Source of the DNA: Haloarcula sp. H-GB4
GTDB taxonomy: Archaea > Halobacteriota > Halobacteria > Halobacteriales > Haloarculaceae
Direction of reading: 5' to 3'
Assembly (NCBI RefSeq): GCF_030848575.1
Contig: NZ_JAVDDX010000006.1
Location: 62,001-126,000 of the forward strand
DNA length: 64,000 nucleotides
Shown here: piece by piece, positions 49,380 through 57,920 of the stretch
Numbering within the stretch: the stretch's first letter is position 1
How the letters are laid out: each line of letters starts with the position of its first letter
The notes under the pieces: model-generated
What the model saw: the letters and a program-made list of their open reading frames with translations, nothing else
Database searches by the model: none
What the model was told of the DNA's origin: nothing
Program-made: the position numbers and the translations under genes

Positions 49380-50252
49380 ATGTCTGAGACACGCCGTGCA
49401 GCACTATACCTCGATAAAGGAGGTACCGGAAAAACAACAAGTGCGGTTCATTTGGGCGCTGCACTCAATGACCTCGGTTATAGTGTGCTTGTAGTAGACT
49501 TAGCCGGGAAGCAGGGGGATTGCGCTGATGCACTCGGCATTCTCGGAGAGGTCCAGACTGACATTGAGAATGAGGACGACTTCCCAAATGTTGCGACAAC
49601 GATGGGAAGTCGGTGGAGCGACGTAGCAGATATGGTCGGAGACGAGGAGGCTGTTGACCGACTGGTCTACCAGACTAACGCCGGCATCGATCTTATTCCG
49701 GCACACCCGGATCTTGATGGACTGGATGCAGACCTAGGCAACATTGATAACGTTGACGAACGGTATAATCGACTCCAAACATTCTTAGACGAGTTTGTGG
49801 AGCCAGTCAACCGGTGGGACGTAGTCCTACTGGATATGCCAGGACTCGCTAACAATATCACTTATAATGGCCTTTGGGCCGCTCAGAACGTTGTGACACC
49901 AGTCAGTATGGGTAGTTTCGAGCTTAAGCAAGCGCGCTCGCTTGAAGATGATCTTGAACAGATCCGCTCGAACTACGGGCAAGAAGTACGACTAAGAATG
50001 CTCATTCCGAATCTGTTTGACAGGCGGACTACGCTTCATGCTGACCTCTTGGAACGCTTCGAGAACGAGTTCGCGGATCTCGTGGCTCCAGAATTTGTCG
50101 TTGACTCACAGCAAATTCGGACCGTCACTGAAGCGGGTCAAACGTTGTTTGATCTCAATGAAGATAACCTTCTAAAGACTGGCAAAGATGCGCGTGATGC
50201 ATTCCTTGCAAACGCTGAAGAACTGTACTACCGACTTGGAGAGAGCCAATGA
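49380..50252 (+). CDS. parA: ParA-family partition ATPase
   Basis: About 290 residues from ATG 49380 (ATG 49377 equally possible). Deviant Walker A KGGTGKTTSA (about residue 14), VLVVDLAGKQGD (Walker A' region), and Walker B VVLLDMPGLANN. The final part (SYGQEV-like RLRMLIPNLFDRRTTLHADL) fits ParA/Soj. It moves plasmid copies apart with a centromere-binding partner. The small downstream gene overlaps by 4 bases and iterons lie on both sides of the pair. Confidence 0.92.
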   Translation: MSETRRAALYLDKGGTGKTTSAVHLGAALNDLGYSVLVVDLAGKQGDCADALGILGEVQTDIENEDDFPNVATTMGSRWSDVADMVGDEEAVDRLVYQTNAGIDLIPAHPDLDGLDADLGNIDNVDERYNRLQTFLDEFVEPVNRWDVVLLDMPGLANNITYNGLWAAQNVVTPVSMGSFELKQARSLEDDLEQIRSNYGQEVRLRMLIPNLFDRRTTLHADLLERFENEFADLVAPEFVVDSQQIRTVTEAGQTLFDLNEDNLLKTGKDARDAFLANAEELYYRLGESQ

Positions 50253-50644
50253 CAGATAACGATATTGATGAGAGATTAGATGAACTGCGAGAAGAGGAAT
50301 CAACCGGAAACCGCTTAGATCGCGATGATCCCCAAAATCAGGCCTCTTTCGTTGATGTCCTTGTTGACGCGCTTGACTCAGCCGAAGCTGGGGACCTCTC
50401 TGAGACAGTTACTGCATATGACCCGACACTTGCAGCTGTCCTTCAGGCACTTGAGGAGGATGATCGAATGGACGATATATTTAATCAATTACGTGAGGCG
50501 TACGACGGAGAGTCAGGCCTCACAGACGAAAGCCGAAGCGCTATTATTCGACTAGCCGTCCGTGTAGGGCTTCAAGAGGGTACTGACGATGTCATGGATG
50601 ACCTCAAGCAAGCCGTTGAAGATCGCCGGACAACCACCATCTAG
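50249..50644 (+). CDS. Probable ParA partner (centromere-binding) protein
   Basis: 131 residues, very acidic N-terminus (ERLDELREEESTGNRLDRDD) and a helical C-terminal half (SRSAIIRLAVRVGLQEGTDD) that could form a small DNA-binding or dimer unit. Not a classical ParB; no HTH is obvious. The 4-base overlap with parA and the iterons directly after its stop make it the likely adaptor that binds the 13-bp repeats. Assigned by context. Confidence 0.7.
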   Translation: MTDNDIDERLDELREEESTGNRLDRDDPQNQASFVDVLVDALDSAEAGDLSETVTAYDPTLAAVLQALEEDDRMDDIFNQLREAYDGESGLTDESRSAIIRLAVRVGLQEGTDDVMDDLKQAVEDRRTTTI

Positions 50645-50678
50645 TCCCTGTTAGTACAGCTGTAGCCAATGGAATTGT

Positions 50679-50724
50679 CCTATACCTAAACCCTATAGCA
50701 AAAACCTATAGTTTTAGCCTATAG
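50679..50724. repeat. Four downstream iterons at exact 13-bp spacing
   Basis: CCTATA at 50679, 50692, 50705 and 50718, the last three as CCTATAG. The strict 13-bp period, and the same motif and spacing upstream of parA, point to a centromere (parS-like) array bracketing the operon. Confidence 0.75.
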
Positions 50725-50832
50725 CTTGAGACTCAGGGTTGAAGTCGTGTAACCGCTTCTTGAAAACTATCACTAACCTCGGTCACGTAACCAATTCTCT
50801 GGAAAATTCCGATCTACACTCTTTCAAGATCA

Positions 50833-51126
50833 CTACACAGAAAGCTCGTCAATCGGAGCCAGATACTGATTTTCCCACTCTCGATGGCCTTGGAGGTCTC
50901 GCACGCCACGCCTTGTCAGTCGATACTTGTTTCCTCGTCCGTTCTTATCCATTTTCTTGATAAGCCCTTTCTCAGCCATTTCGTCCAGTTGCGGATACAC
51001 ACGTCCGACTGTGATCTCCTCGGCATAGTATTCCTGCAGTTCGGCGGTGAGTTCTGTCCCCATCGGATCGTCCATGCCTGCGATCACGACTAGCATATCA
51101 CGTTTGAAACTATTCACATCGTACAT
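50833..51126 (-). CDS. PadR-family winged-helix regulator (beside partition operon)
   Basis: About 97 residues from ATG 51126 (MYDVNSFKRDMLVVIAGM). PadR blocks: RDMLVVIAGMDDPMGTEL, VGRVYPQLDEMAEKGLI and the wing RGNKYRLTRRGVRDL. Paralogue of the gene at 14145, next to the origin. The upstream frame extension is unconserved. It may link partition and replication gene control. Confidence 0.83.
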   Translation of the reverse strand: MYDVNSFKRDMLVVIAGMDDPMGTELTAELQEYYAEEITVGRVYPQLDEMAEKGLIKKMDKNGRGNKYRLTRRGVRDLQGHREWENQYLAPIDELSV

Positions 51127-51244
51127 CCTGTCAAACCAAACGCCACGTCCGAGAGTCATAATCTTATTTATTCGCACTCATCTGAACCCGCCTTGGTAGC
51201 CTCCTGAAGCGCTGTATCGACCCTTTACCTTACACACAATGTTG

Positions 51245-51279
51245 TTTTATGCAGCCCTCGCAGCCGGAGGCATCACACA
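51245..51279 (+). promoter_or_regulatory. Hairpin leader (copy 7), short form
   Basis: TTTTATG then CCTC/GAGG (51256-51259 with 51267-51270), loop GCAGCCG, 9 bases to ATG 51280. The stem can extend on each side with mismatches. Confidence 0.6.
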
Positions 51280-51558
51280 ATGTCCAATCCATCAGACGAC
51301 GCATTGCTGACAGAACTCGCAACCTACCAGAACCGGAAGCTCCTACTCTGGCAGCTCGCAGCAGACGGACGCTCGTTCTGTGGTATCCAGTTTGTCGCTC
51401 GGGAGCACGACCTGCAGAACGCGCCCGTCGACAAACAAGTCCAAGCCTTCGTCGATGATATGCTCTCGGATGGAGAGGTTCGACCAGAATACGACGCAAT
51501 GGCGGACTGGGAAGCCCTGGAAGCGAACCACGGCGACACCGCCGACCAGTACCTCTAG
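51280..51558 (+). CDS. Small hypothetical protein, leader-gene set
   Basis: 92 residues, acidic, mostly helical (DDALLTELATYQNRKLLLWQ, VDKQVQAFVDDMLSDGEV). No recognised domain. It starts 9 bases after a hairpin leader and is followed by another leader gene. Confidence 0.65.
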   Translation: MSNPSDDALLTELATYQNRKLLLWQLAADGRSFCGIQFVAREHDLQNAPVDKQVQAFVDDMLSDGEVRPEYDAMADWEALEANHGDTADQYL

Positions 51559-51580
51559 GTCAGGCTCACTCCAGTAGCGA

Positions 51581-51614
51581 TTTTGTGTCGCCTCCATGGC
51601 TGGAGGCTTTCCAG
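51581..51614 (+). promoter_or_regulatory. Hairpin leader (copy 8), short form
   Basis: TTTTGTG then a perfect 6-bp stem GCCTCC/GGAGGC (51590-51595 with 51602-51607), loop ATGGCT, then 7 bases to ATG 51615. GGAGG in the 3' arm is a perfect ribosome-binding sequence that would be hidden when the stem forms. Confidence 0.8.
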
Positions 51615-52439
51615 ATGTTGCCTACAGACGAACCACCGTTTGACCCGATCTTCGTCGATGAACCGCTGCTGATCCCAAACTACAAAAAGACGATCATCAG
51701 CAAAGTCGGCTTACCGTTCTACGCCGACGTTGACCGCCCCGATGAAGTGCCCGCTGATGAGCGCGAGCGAACCATCGACCTCGCAGAACGAATCCTGCGC
51801 GCCGGCGGCGTCCGAACCGGCTTCGGGCACCACGAAGAAGTCCGAACCTCGATGGAGTCGTGGGCTCCCGATGCTGGCGAGGATCGCGACGCTGACCCCG
51901 GTTACTGGCGGTCGTCAGTCCTCTTGATGTCGCCCCAAGAGATGAACTTCGGACAACTAAACGGCGAACCCGAGGAGAGGTACAAGAAGGCCAAGACCGT
52001 GCTTGCGTGGGCCGCCGACTGTATCGACAGCGACGTCCCTCAGGAGATCGAGCGGTCCCAAGCCGGGGACATCAAGCAAGCATGGCGCGACGCCGCAGAA
52101 GCCGAACTGACTCAACGAAAGATCGACCGGTTTGCTGAGGACCCGCCAGACAAACTCGATGGGTGGACGAAACTTGACGCCAACCACGACGCTGTTGAAG
52201 TGGCCTACGTCGCTGACAACCACGGGACGCCGTCGGTTGCAGCCGTGTTTGAGGGTGCCGACGGCGATTTAGAGGCCCACGAGTTCACGCTAGAAGAGTG
52301 GCAAGAGAACGACGGCAATCCTCGCGAGGCAAGGCCAAATCGGTACTGTGTCACGACTGACGGCGACGGGGCCTACGCCCAACTCCGCTCCCATCTGTTG
52401 ACCTTCGAGGTCGAGCCGATGGAGGCACTCGAAGTGTAG
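51615..52439 (+). CDS. Hypothetical protein, leader-gene set
   Basis: About 274 residues from ATG 51615. The GTG at 51585 lies inside the leader motif and is rejected. N-terminal part IPNYKKTIISKVGLPFYADV, middle with ERERTIDLAERILRAGG and RSSVLLMSPQEMNFGQLNGE, and an acidic C-terminal half (VEVAYVADNHGTPSVAAVF, VTTDGDGAYAQLRSHLLTF). No family recognised. Soluble. Confidence 0.7.
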   Translation: MLPTDEPPFDPIFVDEPLLIPNYKKTIISKVGLPFYADVDRPDEVPADERERTIDLAERILRAGGVRTGFGHHEEVRTSMESWAPDAGEDRDADPGYWRSSVLLMSPQEMNFGQLNGEPEERYKKAKTVLAWAADCIDSDVPQEIERSQAGDIKQAWRDAAEAELTQRKIDRFAEDPPDKLDGWTKLDANHDAVEVAYVADNHGTPSVAAVFEGADGDLEAHEFTLEEWQENDGNPREARPNRYCVTTDGDGAYAQLRSHLLTFEVEPMEALEV

Positions 52440-52799
52440 ATCATTCCTTCGCTCAGTACAGAGGAGCGAGATATCGTACCGCTCTGTGTTTTATTCGGTG
52501 CTTGTCAACTATACCATACGGGATACAGAGGAGTAGAGGAGGCATCGGTCACGTTGACCGTGATTTATTCACGGTTCATCTGGCGAATCCGATGTGTAGA
52601 CCGTGGGTGCATATAGTTACTACATACATCCGAGCGGGCCTCGTGGCGTTCCCATGCTCACAATGAGCGTGCTTGGAGCGCTCGGATTGACCAGTGTCAT
52701 AACTCTATGGCCGATACTCACCGCGGTCCTTCTCGGCATCGTCATCATATTGTCGTACAACGGTGTACGATCAACCAATCCCAACCGACTAGAAACGCC
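52440..52799. other. Mostly non-coding stretch with one possible tiny membrane ORF
   Basis: Between convergent genes. It contains a frame (ATG 52654 to 52803) for a 49-residue peptide with two hydrophobic segments (SVLGALGLTSVITLW, ILTAVLLGIVIILSY). It may be a real small membrane protein, but there is no leader or partner to support it. Nothing else recognised. Confidence 0.4.
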
Positions 52800-53951
52800 C
52801 TAGTCCGTCCCCCACGAATCCGATTCATCCAACTCTGTTTTCAATGAATCAGTAGGCTCGAACTCGGCACGAGCTTGGTCATAAGCATCCTCTGCCATTT
52901 TAATCGGTGTTCGATACTCGATGTATTTCGGTTTGATGTGCTCCGGAACCTGTGTAGGCATCCCAGTCGGATAGCGCAGACGGAAATCCCGATTCGTATT
53001 GATGTTGCTATTCGACCCCGAGTACACCATCCCCGCATCATCAGCCACCACCAGCAGAGTACTTGCCCGTGAACGAATCACGTCAACCTTTTCGTCGGGT
53101 GGATCGGAAACCTGTGTTTGTCTCGTCAGTTCGTCTACGAAATCGACTCGGTCGAATTCACGAGGCTGTTCCTTGTCCGCGGCATGCTGTTTGAGCATCA
53201 GCCCCATGAACGTCTCACGGAGCGCAATGAAGTCATGACTGTTGAGCGTACAATTGATTTCCGTGTTCTCTCCTTTCCCGTAATCGAACCCCGATTTAAG
53301 CACAGTCCGTAGCTGCCGATGAGCAACCGTACCATACTCCTTCCGCAACTCAACCTGCCGATCCCCGTTCCCCTCGTAGTCGTCGTCAACCACCCACAAC
53401 GAGTAATTATCCGGAGAGACACTACCCTTCATGTACTTGAAATCGATATCCGGCAGATCCTCTTTGGGAGCCGCGGTGACGAACTGGACATGGCCGGGGT
53501 CAAGACCCTCAATCGGGATTTGCTCTAGAAGTTCCTCTTCGTGACCAGTGTATAAGTCGCTAACTTTATTGATGTTTTTCGCCCACTCAATGTAGTTCTC
53601 ACCGCCTGCCTCACACACCACGAAACAGAGATGAACCTCTCGATAGTCTTGCGCCGTTAACAGCAGGTCGGCGGGGGTCTCTTGAATCTCGCACAATGGG
53701 TTCGTAAGCGCAACCTCATACTCTGTCTCCATACCTTCATCGTTGTATGGATGGAACCCATCAGCAATCGCTTCGAACACCTCATGCTGGGGCTCGTGCT
53801 TGTTCCGGAGTAATGCCTTTACAGCAGTATCAGAAGCGTCGTACGACAGCTCTCTGTGCTTCTCCTCGTACTTCTCCCGGAAGTCAGACTCATCCCGATC
53901 AGAAAGCCTGGGAAGGTAGTTATCCGAGTCTACATCTTCCGGCGAAATCAT
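52800..53951 (-). CDS. Unknown 383-aa protein, second gene of a minus-strand cassette
   Basis: 383 residues, soluble. N-terminal charged helical part (FREKYEEKHRELSYDASDTA), a strand-rich centre (REVHLCFVVCEAGGENYIEW, GHVQFVTAAPKEDLPDIDF, YSLWVVDDDYEG) and a helical late part (FIALRETFMGLMLKQHAADK). No motif recognised. It starts 1 base after the 361-aa gene ends, so both are co-expressed. Composition is less acidic than in neighbouring genes. Could belong to a defence or conflict system; no direct evidence. Confidence 0.75.
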   Translation of the reverse strand: MISPEDVDSDNYLPRLSDRDESDFREKYEEKHRELSYDASDTAVKALLRNKHEPQHEVFEAIADGFHPYNDEGMETEYEVALTNPLCEIQETPADLLLTAQDYREVHLCFVVCEAGGENYIEWAKNINKVSDLYTGHEEELLEQIPIEGLDPGHVQFVTAAPKEDLPDIDFKYMKGSVSPDNYSLWVVDDDYEGNGDRQVELRKEYGTVAHRQLRTVLKSGFDYGKGENTEINCTLNSHDFIALRETFMGLMLKQHAADKEQPREFDRVDFVDELTRQTQVSDPPDEKVDVIRSRASTLLVVADDAGMVYSGSNSNINTNRDFRLRYPTGMPTQVPEHIKPKYIEYRTPIKMAEDAYDQARAEFEPTDSLKTELDESDSWGTD

Positions 53952-53952
53952 G

Positions 53953-55038
53953 TTAGACCTCTACTGCTCGGCAGGTAGGATCGAAGTGGTCCTGAACGAA
54001 GTTGTAGATACGGAAGTGCTGGTCAATTCCTGAACCCTGATGTGGGTATACTCGAATCGTCTTTCGCCGCCCACGGAGTTTGGTGCTACCGTAGCTGTTC
54101 GTATCGACCAGTTGCGCGTCGAAACCGGGAGTGTTTGGCTTTGCTTTGTAGCCTGCAACACTGAACTCCATTTCCTCCTCGCTGATGTGGGGAGCGAAGC
54201 TTTCGAGCGGTTCGGTGCTCATTGCTTCATCCATCTCTACAGCCCATGGTCTGCTGCCCGAAATAGTACGATCTTCGAACTGCTCGCTCCGTGCATCGGT
54301 ATCGTACCCACCGCTGTTAATCGCGTTCTTCACGCGACTTTTTCGGGTCCGTTCACTTCGATATAGCTCCCACGTCTCTGTAATCGAGCCACCTTGGTGC
54401 TTGAAGACACCTTCCTGTTTAATTCCGAACTTGAAATGGTTCGGGCGTTCGAACACGAGGTTTGTCGGGAGAACTCCATATTTGATGCGCATCTCCTTGT
54501 ACGCCTGACGACCATCCTCACCCCAATACGAAACGGTACGGTCGACTTCGTCGCGTTTCTCTGCTGGAATTTCTGTATATTCGGACCGATGGCCAGTAAA
54601 GAACGGAATAATCAGATCATCATATTCGCGTGACATCTCTGCGCGTAGCAACTCCATTTGTTCCATGGAGAGCCAGAATCGACCCAGGTTTGGGTCAGAT
54701 TTAAGGAAGTTTTCGATGGTTCCCGGCATCTCGTCTGTGATGTTTGCGGTGGTGAGGAACACGGGGAAGTCCTCATCGAGATACACGTAGTATGGAATTG
54801 AGGACGATTCGGTGTGGGCTGCCAAGAGATAGAGATTGTCGGTTGACCAAATGGTTTCGAAGCCATTTTCGAGAGTTTGGACGAACTCCTCTTTGGTGAG
54901 GTAGTCGCTAACGGACCCAATCAGATTGATGTTCCCATCGACATCGTCTAAATCAACATCGTTGGTGATGTACTGGAAGAAATCGGACTCTGAGGAGAAA
55001 GAGAGATCTTTCGCTTCAAGGAAGTCTAGTTCACTCAT
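53953..55038 (-). CDS. Unknown 361-aa protein, first gene of a minus-strand cassette
   Basis: 361 residues, soluble. N-terminal half (FFQYITNDVDLDDVDGNINL, IWSTDNLYLLAAHTE, PYYVYLDEDFPVFLTTANIT) looks like alternating strands and helices; the C-terminal half is basic (KFGIKQEGVFKHQGGSITE, YRSERTRKSRVKNAINSGGY, LRGRRKTIRVYPHQGSGIDQ) and may bind nucleic acid. No family recognised. Pairs with the 383-aa gene. Confidence 0.75.
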   Translation of the reverse strand: MSELDFLEAKDLSFSSESDFFQYITNDVDLDDVDGNINLIGSVSDYLTKEEFVQTLENGFETIWSTDNLYLLAAHTESSSIPYYVYLDEDFPVFLTTANITDEMPGTIENFLKSDPNLGRFWLSMEQMELLRAEMSREYDDLIIPFFTGHRSEYTEIPAEKRDEVDRTVSYWGEDGRQAYKEMRIKYGVLPTNLVFERPNHFKFGIKQEGVFKHQGGSITETWELYRSERTRKSRVKNAINSGGYDTDARSEQFEDRTISGSRPWAVEMDEAMSTEPLESFAPHISEEEMEFSVAGYKAKPNTPGFDAQLVDTNSYGSTKLRGRRKTIRVYPHQGSGIDQHFRIYNFVQDHFDPTCRAVEV

Positions 55039-55129
55039 GATGGGTGTCCGATGGATAATGCTCTCGGCTGTGTGGGTGTAATAACTGAATTAGCGGCCCA
55101 ACATAAGTGTTCACTATCTCACCTACTTT

Positions 55130-55621
55130 TCAATCATCAGCGGTTCCGTCGTCCTCAGTATCTGGCATCCAGTCTTCCCCGAAAAGAGACTGACGACGAT
55201 GCTCTAAGGAACTAATCGAGTCGTAGAGGTCTTTTTGATCTGGTTCAGGAATGTCCTCGCCGGATCTGACAGCAGTGATGATTGCCTTGTATCGGAGCAC
55301 ATCAGAATAGAACTCGACAACATCTTTGAGGTCCTTCCGACGAAGCAGCCCCAGCTGACCGACATTCGACTCGTATATCGTGGTCGGAATTGACCCTGCT
55401 GGTGGAACGTCAAAAGGGGAGAGCGGCTTGTCTGAGGGTGGTGATCTCCGGGAATTCATCGAGTTCTTGCAATTCTCAAGACCCTTCATTGATTGAATCT
55501 CGGCCTTGAGCGCCTTTTTCAGTTTGTGACCGCTCCAGACTTGGCGAACGCCATATGCTAAAATACCACCTCCGAGAAGTGTGGCCGCTATTGATACCCA
55601 GGCTGGAACGGTCATTGGCAC
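55130..55621 (-). CDS. Membrane-anchored hypothetical protein
   Basis: 163 residues (ATG 55615 is an alternative start). One N-terminal membrane segment (WVSIAATLLGGGILAYGV) then a cytoplasmic basic stretch (RQVWSGHKLKKALKAEIQS) and a helical domain (LRRKDLKDVVEFYSDVLRY). 90 bp upstream of the 361-aa gene on the same strand, so possibly the first gene of the same cassette. Function unknown. Confidence 0.65.
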   Translation of the reverse strand: MPMTVPAWVSIAATLLGGGILAYGVRQVWSGHKLKKALKAEIQSMKGLENCKNSMNSRRSPPSDKPLSPFDVPPAGSIPTTIYESNVGQLGLLRRKDLKDVVEFYSDVLRYKAIITAVRSGEDIPEPDQKDLYDSISSLEHRRQSLFGEDWMPDTEDDGTADD

Positions 55622-55777
55622 ACCCCAGTTATTTTCCGTGGTTCACATATCTCTTTTCAAGACGATCTGGTTGGACCCGAGTAAACCAGATGCTGTGGAG
55701 AGAACTACCGAGCGTTACTGGGGTAGGAGGGGTTATTTATATGGGGCCCTTGGTTGGGGTGATTGGATGGCCTGCCC

Positions 55778-55897
55778 ATGACCGATACGCGCTGTGTATC
55801 TTGCATGGCTATCGGAACCGCTCGTCAAACTGGTGATACTATTGACAATAAGTATGCAGATATATCAAGCGGCTGTTTCACTCACTTGCGCAGGTGA
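55778..55897 (+). CDS. Possible 39-aa peptide with an RCVSC motif
   Basis: ATG 55778 to TGA 55897. Starts MTDTRCVSCMAIGTARQTGD and has a third cysteine near the end. The first nine codons nearly match a GTG-started frame at 63296 (VTDSRCVSC) in the cargo element near the right edge. This could be a real mini zinc protein or a mobile-element scar. Confidence 0.3.
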   Translation: MTDTRCVSCMAIGTARQTGDTIDNKYADISSGCFTHLRR

Positions 55898-55940
55898 ATA
55901 AACTATATTCAACGGCTGATATCACAGACCGAGAACGATT

Positions 55941-55995
55941 TTTTGGCCCCCAGTCGGCTGCGGGGCGGTCCAGTGAGAGCGTCCCGACAGTACTC
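55941..55995 (+). promoter_or_regulatory. Hairpin leader (copy 9), long form
   Basis: T-run and GG, then stem GCCCC/GGGGC (55946-55950 with 55962-55966), loop CAGTCGGCTGC, then GGTCCAGTGAGAGCGTCCC before ATG 55996. Nearly identical to copy 6 at 13697, 42 kb away, in front of an unrelated gene. Confidence 0.75.
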
Positions 55996-56577
55996 ATGGC
56001 ATCGAAGACCACCAACAGCGATCAGACCGGAGAACAGCACCCAGCATCTAGCGAAGCGCAGTTCCCAGACCTTACAGTCCGCGCCGAGGGGACCGCAAAC
56101 CGACTTCGGCGCGTGAACGAACCCGGGAAGGCCGATTGTCTCGAAACAGTCGAGGTCGAGCTAGCTGTCGAGTACGATATCGCCTCCTACGACGAGTGGC
56201 GCAATCTCGTCGACCCAGACTACGCCATACACGGACGGACCGTTGAGAAGGGCACGATTATCGACGACCTGCTTGACAGACTTGAAGGCCACTACCGCCG
56301 GCAGTCGTCCTCTAGGTATGAAGCCCCGGACTGGAATCTCACGGTGACCGGCTCGGCGACTGCTTGGCGACGACTCTTGATGGAATTTACCCAGATGCGC
56401 GGTTCAGATTCCGACCGTGCCCACAAAGGCACCCTTCGTCTCAAACGGTTGCTCGCCGCAGACCTCGTAGACACAGGCGCAGCGCTGGCTGCCCTCGAAC
56501 TCATCAACCAGTATGATCTGGACAGGGCCACGGACACGTTCATCGCAGAAGTGACAGACAGCACGGGCGACGAGTAG
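55996..56577 (+). CDS. Hypothetical protein, leader-gene set
   Basis: About 193 residues from ATG 55996; the upstream frame runs through the leader. A Ser/Thr-rich N-terminus, a central region VEVELAVEYDIASYDEWRNL and a helical C-terminal part (KGTLRLKRLLAADLVDTGAA, ALAALELINQYDLDRATDTF). No recognised domain; a conserved haloarchaeal accessory protein in style. Confidence 0.68.
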   Translation: MASKTTNSDQTGEQHPASSEAQFPDLTVRAEGTANRLRRVNEPGKADCLETVEVELAVEYDIASYDEWRNLVDPDYAIHGRTVEKGTIIDDLLDRLEGHYRRQSSSRYEAPDWNLTVTGSATAWRRLLMEFTQMRGSDSDRAHKGTLRLKRLLAADLVDTGAALAALELINQYDLDRATDTFIAEVTDSTGDE

Positions 56578-56820
56578 CCAACCCGTCCTGTCTTGGCCTC
56601 GGCTCTTACCGAAGACAGCAAAACACTGGTATCTGTCTCGAGGTTGGTAGATCGGGCTGTGCAAGATGCACAGCACGAGTCTTGCACGACGGTGCAGTCT
56701 ATTCGAAACCGAAATTATCGGTCAGTTGTGAATACGACAGCCTTGATTATGCTACGTGACGAGCTACTGCGCAGATTTATCATCGTCCTCCTCATAAGTC
56801 AGAGGTGAGGAGAACTACAG

Positions 56821-57129
56821 ATGTGCGGGGAGCAGGTCTCGCTCGACACCATTCTTGATGCTGTCTATGACCTCGGATATGACTCCATTGATCGGGCTGA
56901 AGGGTTTCCAGACGAAGCAAGCGGACAAGTCGCACTCCCAGAAAAACATCGCCGAGAACACCCAGAAGGGCTGCGGCGTTTTCTCCCGCGTGTCTACTGT
57001 GACGCAGGCAATCCAGACCTCGTTCCTGATGACCTCCGCGCGGCTGTTGAAGAGTGCGGCTGGACTGTCCAAGCAATGGGACGGGACGGCCAGACAGTGA
57101 CGGTTGTCATCTCAAGGAATGGTGTGTAG
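56821..57129 (+). CDS. Hypothetical protein
   Basis: 102 residues. Contains LDTILDAVYDLGYDSIDRAE, a charged middle (LPEKHRREHPEGLRRFLPRV) and CDAGNPDLVPDDLRAAVEEC, with the end VTVVISRNGV. No recognised family and no hairpin leader. A GAGGTGAGGAG stretch 10-20 bases upstream of ATG 56821 could serve as ribosome-binding site. Confidence 0.5.
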   Translation: MCGEQVSLDTILDAVYDLGYDSIDRAEGFPDEASGQVALPEKHRREHPEGLRRFLPRVYCDAGNPDLVPDDLRAAVEECGWTVQAMGRDGQTVTVVISRNGV

Positions 57130-57287
57130 TGGGTGAACGTCTCTGACGGATTGATCTACCGATATTGTCGTATCACCAACGGACGCCAATCGCTGCATTG
57201 ATCCTCTACATCTTGCACGGGAACCAGTGACAACATCATCAGGTCGACAACTGTTTCACTGTATCAGAGGGTGTCATAGAACTCTTC

Positions 57288-57896
57288 TCACACCGTGATG
57301 ATCGTGCTTCCCGGATTGTCTCCGCGTTCGTAATTGGTGATTGCGACGACTAGGCGAAGACACAGTGCGAGGAAGACCTGCGCTCGTGCGTGGACGCGGC
57401 CTCGGGCGTGCGTTCGCCCGAGGCCGCAGTCCTTCACTGATTCGTTGGTTCGTTCCACTCCAGTGCGGCGATTGTACGTCTGGTTTAGTATCGATTGTTT
57501 CAGCTGTACATCCTCGCTGTGTTTCTCAATGCGGTCCTCGACCCTGTATTCGATATCTTTCGGGTCGTCAGCGTTTCTAGCATTGTACGGGGCGACTGGC
57601 ACGACCCCTGTGGCCAGCAGGTGGTCGTGCCAGTCGAGGGTGTCGTAGGCGCTGTCACCGACCATCCAAATCGGCTTGGCGACGGCGAGCGCGTCACAGG
57701 TGACGCGCATCGCTGTCTCTTCTGGCGCTTGTTTGCTCTCGGTGAACTCCGCTGCAATCGGTATTTTTTGTCCGGTCGAAACAATCGTACAGCCGTAGCC
57801 GTAGTAGTACTCTTCATCGGTTGGATCGTAGCATTTCGACGCATCTTGGTCAGCGGGCATCGCCCTCACGTCGGTTGAATCGATGCAGTAGGTCAA
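57288..57896 (-). pseudogene. Transposase C-terminal half (interrupted)
   Basis: About 202 residues (continuing upstream in frame to the insertion): CIDSTDVRAMPADQD (first Asp), IWMVGDSAYDTLDWHDHLL (second Asp) and YNRRTGVERTNESVKDCGLG (Glu of an R-(2)-E-type end), so an IS4/IS5-like DDE enzyme. The N-terminal half is at 59042-59437. Four long inverted repeats lie inside this half. Confidence 0.85.
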
Positions 57897-57920
57897 GTCG
57901 AGCAGGCCGCGCCGTAGTAC

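Noticed and set aside
51585-51614. GTG start inside the TTTTGTG motif for the 274-aa protein
   Set aside because: The first ten residues would be encoded by the hairpin itself; spacing in the other leaders supports ATG 51615.
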